Below are positions 6,746 through 10,693 of a stretch of DNA of 10,693 nucleotides, in pieces. The notes beneath the pieces were generated by a model. It saw nothing but the letters and a program-made list of their open reading frames with translations. It searched no databases and was not told the DNA's origin. The number at the start of each line of letters is the position of its first letter. The first letter of the stretch is position 1. Made by a program: the position numbers and the translations under genes. The stretch lies in the NCBI GenBank assembly GCA_019352125.1, contig JABBNV010000010.1:8218-18910 (forward strand), read 5' to 3'. The stretch comes from Acidobacteriota bacterium (GTDB taxonomy: Bacteria > Actinomycetota > Actinomycetes > Actinomycetales > Micrococcaceae).

Positions 6746-7477
6746 TTACTTTCCTGCCTTCAGGTAGTTGAGGCTGTCTGTCACGGCAGTGAAGATGTCA
6801 CCAGTGAAGTCGTCCAACTCCACCACGCCAACTTCCAATGAGGGTACGGCGGCCAGTACGTCCCAGATCGGCATCTTGCCACTGCCCACTGCCACTTGAT
6901 CAGTATCGACCTTGGTGAGCGGGCCGTCCTTGATGTGGATGAACCGAACGCGATCGCCCAGCCGGCGAAGGAGTGCGACGGGGTCTTCTCCGCCTACAGC
7001 TGCCCAATAGGTGTCGACCTCAAGAACAACCGCCGGATCCAGATGATCTACCAAAACCTCGAGGGCTGAACGGCCCCCGATGCGGTTCTCCAACTCAAAT
7101 TCATGGTTGTGGTAGCCCACGCGGACGCCGTGTTCAGCACCGCGCTTTGCGGCCTCGTTGAGTGCCTTGGCCGTGGCTGCGATATCCGTTTCGTTGGTCC
7201 AGAGGCTGGCCTCGACGTGCGGGTCGATGACGGTTCCGATGCCCAAGGCCGCAGCGGCAGCGAAGATTTCATTTTGATCCGCACGTAGCAACGGTGCGTG
7301 ACCGGATGGAGCCGTCAGGCCATTCTGGGCCAGCGCGGCAGCGAGCGGCTCCGCGGTGGCAACAAAGTTATAGGGTTCCACCGCCGTGTAACCGGCAGCG
7401 GCCACACGGCTAATGGTGCCGGCCAAATCTTCTTCGAGTGGCTTGCGCAGCGTGTAGAGCTGAAGCGAGTAGGTCAC
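6746..7477 (-). CDS. Sugar phosphate isomerase/epimerase superfamily protein (243-aa TIM barrel)
   Basis: A 243-aa TIM barrel, shorter than its relative at 3457-4458, and the first gene of the catabolic operon. It begins TYSLQLYTLR, the typical first strand. Probable metal and active-site residues are in YHNHEFE (His123 to Glu126), LEVDTYW (Asp155), HIKDG (His181, Lys183) and VVELDD (Glu220). The GSGKMPIW loop (198-205) corresponds to the usual GxGxxxW. Members of this branch include inosose-dehydratase-like and 3-keto-sugar lyase or hydratase enzymes; which activity this one has is unknown. I chose GTG 7477 because AAGGAG lies 5 bases upstream and the family N-terminus starts there. An in-frame start at 7528 would add 17 unrelated residues and lacks a ribosome binding site. 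The downstream oxidoreductase begins 2 bp after its stop. Transcription probably starts near 7556, giving a leader of about 80 bases. Confidence 0.9.
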   Translation of the reverse strand: MTYSLQLYTLRKPLEEDLAGTISRVAAAGYTAVEPYNFVATAEPLAAALAQNGLTAPSGHAPLLRADQNEIFAAAAALGIGTVIDPHVEASLWTNETDIAATAKALNEAAKRGAEHGVRVGYHNHEFELENRIGGRSALEVLVDHLDPAVVLEVDTYWAAVGGEDPVALLRRLGDRVRFIHIKDGPLTKVDTDQVAVGSGKMPIWDVLAAVPSLEVGVVELDDFTGDIFTAVTDSLNYLKAGK

Positions 7478-7482
7478 GAATT

Positions 7483-7488
7483 CTCCTT
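7483..7488 (-). promoter_or_regulatory. Ribosome binding site (AAGGAG) of the catabolic operon
   Basis: AAGGAG on the minus strand ends 5 bases before GTG 7477. It decides the start of the 243-aa TIM-barrel gene against the upstream in-frame codon at 7528. Confidence 0.8.
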
Positions 7489-7562
7489 GGTTAGGATCCA
7501 CGCCGCTAGGAGTAGCGCAGCAGAGCAACGTCTTTGGGGCTCAGATAAGGCCCATCACTGCA

Positions 7563-7591
7563 AAGCTATGTTAACTTTTGCCGATGGTCAA
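7563..7591 (-). promoter_or_regulatory. Promoter of the catabolic operon
   Basis: On the minus strand, -35 TTGACC (7591-7586), a 17-base spacer and -10 TAGCTT (7568-7563) form a good primary-sigma promoter (5 of 6 match at -35, TANNNT at -10). Transcription would begin near 7556 and read the four enzyme genes. The same hexamers and spacer length recur at 10123-10151 before the transporter gene, which strongly supports function. Confidence 0.7.
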
Positions 7592-7600
7592 TCAAAAGTG
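7573..7600. promoter_or_regulatory. Bipartite operator dyad at the catabolic promoter
   Basis: AACTTTTG-N12-CAAAAGTG: 7-bp perfect arms (8th pair mismatched), centres 20 bp apart, about two helical turns. It overlaps the -35 and most of the spacer of the catabolic promoter. The twin site at 10114-10141 has AACTTTTG-N12-CATAAGTT. AT-rich bipartite arms resemble operators of ROK repressors such as Mlc/NagC in general form, and the divergent neighbour encodes a ROK repressor, so that protein is the first candidate binder (inference). Confidence 0.6.
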
Positions 7601-7604
7601 GCAA
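7586..7604 (-). repeat. Copy 1 of a 19-bp element shared by two promoters
   Basis: The 19 bases here match the reverse complement of 10110-10128 at 18 of 19 positions; the single difference is the fifth base when read as TTGCCACTTTTG against TTGCAACTTTTG. It contains the -35 hexamer and one dyad arm. The conservation continues more weakly (11 of 17) through the spacer and again fully in the -10. Confidence 0.85.
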
Positions 7605-7663
7605 GTTTGCAGTCGTTTTTCATTTTTGTGACAGGAATAAGGGGTGCGTGCTTTCATTAGTGC

Positions 7664-8893
7664 ATGCCCGCAGCCTTCAAAGACCCACTCACCGCCGTGC
7701 CGAGCAACGTCCTGAGCGCCTCGGCGGGAGCGTCCAGTGCAGGGCAACTCTTTCAGCTCTTGCGGGATGGCCGGGCTCGGACTCGCGCAGAATTAGCCAA
7801 CGCAACTGGCCTTGCTCGATCGACCATTGCCACTCGTGTAGATGCCTTGACGGCCATTGGGCTAGTAGGGCCCGCAGGTGAGGCTGTCTCCTCCGGTGGG
7901 CGGCCGCCGTCGCGCTTTGCGTTTGCACCTACGGCGCGCAGCATCCTGGCTGTGGACGTCGGGGCAACTCACATTCTGGTGGGTATCACGGATCTGGCGA
8001 GCCGCGTGTTGGCAGAATCACGGGCTGCGATCGAAATTTCCGCTGGACCGGCAGCTGTGCTGGATCTAGTAGTTGAGCATGCGCTCGCCTTGCTCCAGGA
8101 AGCTGGGCGGAGTGCCAAAGAACTGGTGGGAGTGGGAATTGGATTGCCCGGGCCGGTGCAGCACTCCACCGGCAAGCCCGCCAATCCGCCCATCATGCCG
8201 GGCTGGGACGGCTTTGACGTTCCGGCCTATGTGCAGCGGGCTCTTTCAGTGAACGTCGATGTACTGGTGGACAACGACGTGAACATTATGGCCCTGGGTG
8301 AGCGCGCATTTTTCTGGCCCGAGGTGGATAGTCTGCTGTTCGTCAAGGTAGCCACGGGCATCGGAGCCGGCATCATTTCTGGCGGGCTGTTGCAGCGTGG
8401 TGCGGATGGCAGTGCGGGGGATATTGGCCATGTTCGCGTTCCCCGGGGGGATGACAAATTGTGCCGTTGCGGAAACTACGGCTGCTTGGAAGCGATGGCA
8501 TCAGGTCCAGCCATTGCTGCGGCGCTAACGGCGGAGGGAGTGCCAGCAGAAACTGGCGACGACGTGCTGGACTTGGCCAGGCATGGCAATATTCAGGCCG
8601 TGCATGCCATGCGGCAAGCCGGGCGGGACGTCGGGGATGTTCTGGCCACGTGCGTAAACCTGCTCAACCCCTCGGTGATTGTGATTGGTGGCGGACTCTC
8701 CGCCGCAGGAGAATACTTGTTGGCGGGGGTGCGCGAAGTGGTGTATCAGCGCTCCCTTCCACTGGCAACGGCCGGATTGCGGATTGTTCAGTCGATGGCA
8801 ACGGATCAGGCGGGCATGCTGGGCGCTAGCTGTATGGTTATTGACCACGTGTTGGCACCAGCCAGTGTGGAAGCTCTTGTTGAGAACGCTTAG
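7664..8893 (+). CDS. ROK-family transcriptional regulator
   Basis: A 409-aa repressor-type ROK protein, divergent from the catabolic operon. The N-terminus carries a winged helix-turn-helix at about residues 28-75 (ELANATGLARSTIATRVDALTAIGLV), followed by the ROK domain: nucleotide-binding DVGATHILVGITD (98-110), VDNDVN with Asp205 at the sugar-kinase catalytic position, the ROK signature around TGIGAGIISGGLLQRGADGSAGDIGH (231-256), and the zinc site CRCGNYGCLE (Cys267, Cys269, Cys274, with His256). In GDIGH, aspartate replaces the usual glutamate of glucokinases. It probably senses a sugar and represses the divergent operon and the transporter. ATG 7664 is the earliest in-frame start (TAG at 7658-7660) and has no ribosome binding site, so translation may be leaderless. 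Its TAG stop (8891-8893) lies inside the TAGGAG ribosome binding site of the LacI gene. Confidence 0.93.
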   Translation: MPAAFKDPLTAVPSNVLSASAGASSAGQLFQLLRDGRARTRAELANATGLARSTIATRVDALTAIGLVGPAGEAVSSGGRPPSRFAFAPTARSILAVDVGATHILVGITDLASRVLAESRAAIEISAGPAAVLDLVVEHALALLQEAGRSAKELVGVGIGLPGPVQHSTGKPANPPIMPGWDGFDVPAYVQRALSVNVDVLVDNDVNIMALGERAFFWPEVDSLLFVKVATGIGAGIISGGLLQRGADGSAGDIGHVRVPRGDDKLCRCGNYGCLEAMASGPAIAAALTAEGVPAETGDDVLDLARHGNIQAVHAMRQAGRDVGDVLATCVNLLNPSVIVIGGGLSAAGEYLLAGVREVVYQRSLPLATAGLRIVQSMATDQAGMLGASCMVIDHVLAPASVEALVENA

Positions 8894-8896
8894 GAG
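8891..8896 (+). promoter_or_regulatory. Stop-embedded ribosome binding site coupling ROK and LacI genes
   Basis: TAGGAG contains both the ROK stop codon and the Shine-Dalgarno core AGGAG, 6 bases before GTG 8903. The two repressors should therefore be made in linked amounts. Confidence 0.75.
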
Positions 8897-8902
8897 ACTG
8901 AA

Positions 8903-9919
8903 GTGCCGCGGGTAACTATCTCGGCCTTGGCTGGACAATTAGGTCTCTCCAAGGCTGCGGTTTCCTATGCGCTGAATGGGCAGCCCGGCATTAGCGAGGT
9001 GAATCGGGGGCGGGTCCTGGAGCTGGCCGCAGAGCTTGGCTGGTATCCCAGTTCCAGCGCCCGGGCCCTGTCTCACGCGCGTGCTTCGGTGATTGGAATT
9101 GTGCTCTCCAGGGAGCCTGAAATGATCGGTTCTGAGCCGTACTACATGTCAGTGCTGGCTGGTATCGAATCAGTGTTAAGCTCCGCGGACATGTCCCTGC
9201 TGTTGAGAATGACAGGTAGTTCCGGCGGTGCGGATTTGGCTGTGTATAGGCGCTGGGATGCGGAGCGGCGGGTGGATGGCGTGATCTTGTTCGACCAAAC
9301 ATCGCCGGATCCGCGGCTTGAGGTACTGGCGGGTCTGGGGCTTCCCTTCGTCCTCCACGGTGCCTCCGAAGACACCGCAGGAATGGCCGCCAGCACCGTG
9401 GACCAATCCCGCGACGCCATGACGCTGGTGCAGCATTTGCAGTCGTTGGGTCACCGAAGAATCGCATATTTCTGTGGCCCGTTGAGCCTAGTTCACGAAG
9501 TTCGACGGCGGGAAGCGGTGTTTCGCTTTGCGGCCGAAGCTGGCATTGAGGTGCTTGCCAGCCAGGGGGACTACACCTTTGAATCGGCCCGAGTGCAGAC
9601 CGCACAGTGGCTGGACACCATGGATAGACCCACGGCGATCGTCTATGGGAATGACCTGATGGCCATGGGCGGAATGGCTGCCCTGCGCGCCTCGGGCGCG
9701 GTGGTTCCGGACGATGTATCCGTGATGAGCTGGGACGATTCGATCTTCTGTCGGATTTCTACCCCCCAAGTCACCGCGTTGGCTCGTGACCCAGAAGAGC
9801 AGGGGAAAGCATCCGCGAGGTTGTTGTTGTCAGTGATTGCCGGCCATGCGATAACGAGTGTTCCGCTGGGTGAAGGTGCTCTGGTGCGTCGCGAAAGTAC
9901 AGCAGCAGCCACCCGGTGA
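8903..9919 (+). CDS. LacI-family transcriptional regulator
   Basis: A 338-aa repressor starting at GTG 8903. The N-terminal LacI helix-turn-helix spans about residues 4-24 (VTISALAGQLGLSKAAVSYAL), followed by the hinge helix SSSARALSHARASVIGIVLS (50-69) that inserts into the central CpG of LacI operators. The periplasmic-binding-protein-like sensor domain follows (about 62-330), including RVDGVILFDQ, GHRRIAYFCG, AIVYGNDLMAMGG and SVMSWDDS, all typical. Length is normal. The effector is probably the imported sugar or a catabolic product (inference). It is translated from the same message as the ROK gene. A perfect 16-bp palindrome of LacI type lies 34 bp after its stop and is the obvious binding site. 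Confidence 0.95.
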   Translation: MPRVTISALAGQLGLSKAAVSYALNGQPGISEVNRGRVLELAAELGWYPSSSARALSHARASVIGIVLSREPEMIGSEPYYMSVLAGIESVLSSADMSLLLRMTGSSGGADLAVYRRWDAERRVDGVILFDQTSPDPRLEVLAGLGLPFVLHGASEDTAGMAASTVDQSRDAMTLVQHLQSLGHRRIAYFCGPLSLVHEVRRREAVFRFAAEAGIEVLASQGDYTFESARVQTAQWLDTMDRPTAIVYGNDLMAMGGMAALRASGAVVPDDVSVMSWDDSIFCRISTPQVTALARDPEEQGKASARLLLSVIAGHAITSVPLGEGALVRRESTAAATR

Positions 9920-9946
9920 CGGTGCGGTAACAATCCGCGGCAACAC

Positions 9947-9974
9947 TTGCGCACTGAACCGGTTCAGTTACACT
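9947..9974 (+). promoter_or_regulatory. Possible distal promoter of the transporter gene
   Basis: TTGCGC (9947-9952), a 16-base spacer, TACACT (9969-9974; 4 of 6 with TATAAT). The -35 is weak (3 of 6). The reason to believe it is that the perfect LacI-type palindrome fills the spacer exactly. A transcript from here would carry a leader of about 245 bases before GTG 10228. Confidence 0.4.
9953..9968. promoter_or_regulatory. LacI-type operator, perfect 16-bp palindrome
   Basis: ACTGAACCGGTTCAGT is an exact palindrome with central CG, fitting the TGNAANCGNTTNCA shape of LacI-family operators (here TGAACCGGTTCA). Flanking bases are not symmetric. It is likely bound by the LacI protein encoded just upstream, controlling the solute-binding-protein gene. 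I see no second copy in the catabolic promoter region 7478-7663. Confidence 0.75.
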
Positions 9975-10109
9975 CGTCACTACAACGGAAGTTCGCTTCA
10001 ATGCAGCAAATGTCAGTAAAAACCCCGCAATTCACCAGCCAATTCGGCCTCATTTCGCGCAATATTTTGATAACAAATTGAAGTCAGTTGGATGGATAAA
10101 CCAATTACT

Positions 10110-10128
10110 TTGCAACTTTTGATTGACC
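10110..10128 (+). repeat. Copy 2 of the 19-bp element shared by two promoters
   Basis: 18 of 19 bases match the minus strand of 7604-7586, in the same position and orientation relative to its own promoter. Because the two promoters face opposite directions, the copies appear as an inverted repeat about 2.5 kb apart. Confidence 0.85.
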
Positions 10129-10141
10129 AGCGACATAAGTT
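10114..10141. promoter_or_regulatory. Bipartite operator dyad at the transporter promoter
   Basis: AACTTTTG-N12-CATAAGTT, 8-bp arms with one mismatch, covering the -35 and part of the spacer. It has the same geometry as the site at 7573-7600. Probably the same regulator, most likely ROK, acts at both (inference). Confidence 0.6.
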
Positions 10142-10151
10142 CAACTAGCTT
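10123..10151 (+). promoter_or_regulatory. Proximal promoter of the transporter gene
   Basis: TTGACC (10123-10128), 17-base spacer, TAGCTT (10146-10151), identical hexamers and spacing to the catabolic operon promoter. Transcription would start near 10158 and leave a leader of about 70 bases. Confidence 0.7.
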
Positions 10152-10213
10152 GGTGCACAGACCGGAGATTTTTGCTCTCCTGGCGCTTTGCGGATCAGCA
10201 TTGGATCTCAGAC

Positions 10214-10220
10214 AAGGAAG
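10214..10220 (+). promoter_or_regulatory. Ribosome binding site (AAGGAAG) of the solute-binding-protein gene
   Basis: AAGGAAG lies 7 bases before GTG 10228 and fixes that start; the protein then begins directly with a signal peptide. Confidence 0.8.
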
Positions 10221-10227
10221 TCATTCA

Positions 10228-10693
10228 GTGAAAATACGTACGATTGCCGCAACGGCAGCATTGGCAGCGCTTGCGCTGACCACGGCTGGCTGTGGTGGCA
10301 CCAACAACGCTTCAAACTCCTCTTCATCTTCCACTAGTGGTGGCACCATCACCTACTGGGCCAGCAATCAGGGCACCAGCTTGGACAACGACAAGCAGGT
10401 TCTTACCCCGCAACTGGAGAAGTTCACTCAGCAGACCGGCATCAAGGTCAACCTTGAGGTCATTGGCTGGAACGATCTTCAGACGCGCATCCAGACGGCA
10501 GTGACGTCGGGGCAGGCTCCGGATGTTGTCAACATTGGAAACACCTGGGCCACGTCGCTGCAGTCCACGGGCGCTTTCTTGCCACTCGATGACAGCGCCA
10601 TGAAGGCAATCGGTGGCAAAGACAAGTTCGTCAAGACGGCTCTGGACACCGGTGGCGCCCCTGGTCAAGACCCCACCTCGGTTCCGTTGTACG
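10228..10693 (+). CDS. ABC transporter extracellular solute-binding lipoprotein (family 1), 3' truncated by window
   Basis: The frame from GTG 10228 is open to the window end (155 complete codons). It begins MKIRTIAATAALAALALTTAGC, a short lipoprotein signal peptide with lipidation Cys22 in T-A-G-C (threonine at -3 is slightly unusual). A Ser/Asn/Gly-rich linker to about residue 38 is followed by GGTITYWASNQGTS, the first strand of family-1 sugar-binding proteins. QTGIKVNLEVIGWNDLQTRIQTAV and GQAPDVVNIGNTWATSLQ are characteristic of this family. It would sit outside the membrane, anchored by lipid, and deliver a sugar or oligosaccharide to two permeases that are expected just downstream but lie outside the window. 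Control by tandem promoters with LacI-type and bipartite operators links it to the catabolic operon. The ligand is unknown. Confidence 0.93.
   Translation, partial: MKIRTIAATAALAALALTTAGCGGTNNASNSSSSSTSGGTITYWASNQGTSLDNDKQVLTPQLEKFTQQTGIKVNLEVIGWNDLQTRIQTAVTSGQAPDVVNIGNTWATSLQSTGAFLPLDDSAMKAIGGKDKFVKTALDTGGAPGQDPTSVPLY

Larger units (their letters stand above)
9975..10227 (+). other. AT-rich untranslated leader/regulatory region before the transporter gene
   Basis: Together with 9920-9974 this is the only gap longer than 300 bp. It holds the proximal promoter and dyad (separate entries), a 26-codon open frame (ATG 10001 to TGA 10079-10081) with GGAAG 9 bases before its ATG, and a small GGAGA-N7-TCTCC hairpin (10164-10180) just after the predicted proximal transcription start. 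I see no rho-independent terminator for the LacI gene, so some read-through into the transporter gene is possible. Confidence 0.5.

Noticed and set aside
7478..7528. In-frame upstream start at 7528 for the small TIM-barrel gene
   Set aside because: It adds 17 residues with no family resemblance and lacks a ribosome binding site, while GTG 7477 has AAGGAG at 5 bases and the conserved N-terminus.
7639..7881. AAGGGG followed by GTG 7648, an open frame of 77 codons
   Set aside because: It is out of frame with the ROK gene and yields an Arg/Ser-rich protein without family features. The ROK frame carries all conserved motifs, so this is a shadow frame.
10164..10180. GGAGA-N7-TCTCC hairpin as a terminator or riboswitch
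   Set aside because: The T-run is in the loop, the stem is 5 bp and no conserved riboswitch features are visible; noted only as a small leader structure.
1..10693. CRISPR arrays, insertion sequences, tRNA or rRNA genes, prophage or defence genes
   Set aside because: No spaced direct repeats, transposase frames, terminal inverted repeats or RNA-gene signatures were seen; gene content and base use look chromosomal and uniform apart from the AT-rich regulatory gaps.

Overview
The window looks like a chromosomal stretch of a moderately high-GC actinobacterium, most likely a Micrococcaceae member of the Arthrobacter type. The evidence is the GTG starts, the GC-biased third codon positions, a LytR_C membrane protein preceded by a small ParB-fold-like partner, and a ROK/LacI-regulated sugar locus. 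Genus and species cannot be fixed from the sequence alone.

Left part (1-2780) holds housekeeping and stress genes. A possible C-terminal tail of an upstream gene (2-145) runs into a 2-Cys glutathione-peroxidase-family peroxidase (129-626). This is convergent with a HAD phosphatase of the Cof-like type (634-1527, minus). After a 160-bp divergent gap comes an overlapping plus-strand pair: a small ParB-fold-like protein (1688-1987) and a single-pass membrane protein with a LytR_C domain (1980-2780).

Right part (2770-10693) is one sugar-catabolism locus. A tightly packed minus-strand operon runs 7477 to 3457: a 243-aa sugar phosphate isomerase/epimerase-type TIM barrel, two Gfo/Idh/MocA oxidoreductases, and a 333-aa TIM barrel of the same superfamily. 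Gaps are 2 bp and 9 bp, and the last junction is a 1-bp TAATG overlap. A TetR regulator follows on the same strand. Divergent from the operon are a ROK-family repressor (7664-8893) and a LacI-family repressor (8903-9919), translationally coupled. After a 308-bp regulatory region comes the start of a lipoprotein solute-binding protein of a carbohydrate ABC importer (10228, cut by the window end). Two oxidoreductases plus two TIM-barrel enzymes plus an importer is the gene content of pathways that process a glycoside through 3-keto sugar intermediates (oxidation, beta-elimination, hydration, reduction), as in the levoglucosan lgdA/B1/B2/C pathway. The actual substrate cannot be read from the sequence.

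The most notable signal is regulatory. The promoter of the catabolic operon (minus strand, 7591-7563) and the proximal promoter of the transporter gene (10123-10151) share the same hexamers, TTGACC-N17-TAGCTT. Both are wrapped in the same bipartite dyad, about AACTTTTG-N12-CAAAAGTT. A weaker dyad with the same arm spacing (ACTTT-N16-AAAGT) overlaps a probable leaderless promoter of the TetR gene. Further upstream of the transporter, a perfect 16-bp LacI-type palindrome exactly fills the spacer of a second possible promoter. This suggests a regulon with three local regulators, in which the transporter has two tandem promoters with different operators.
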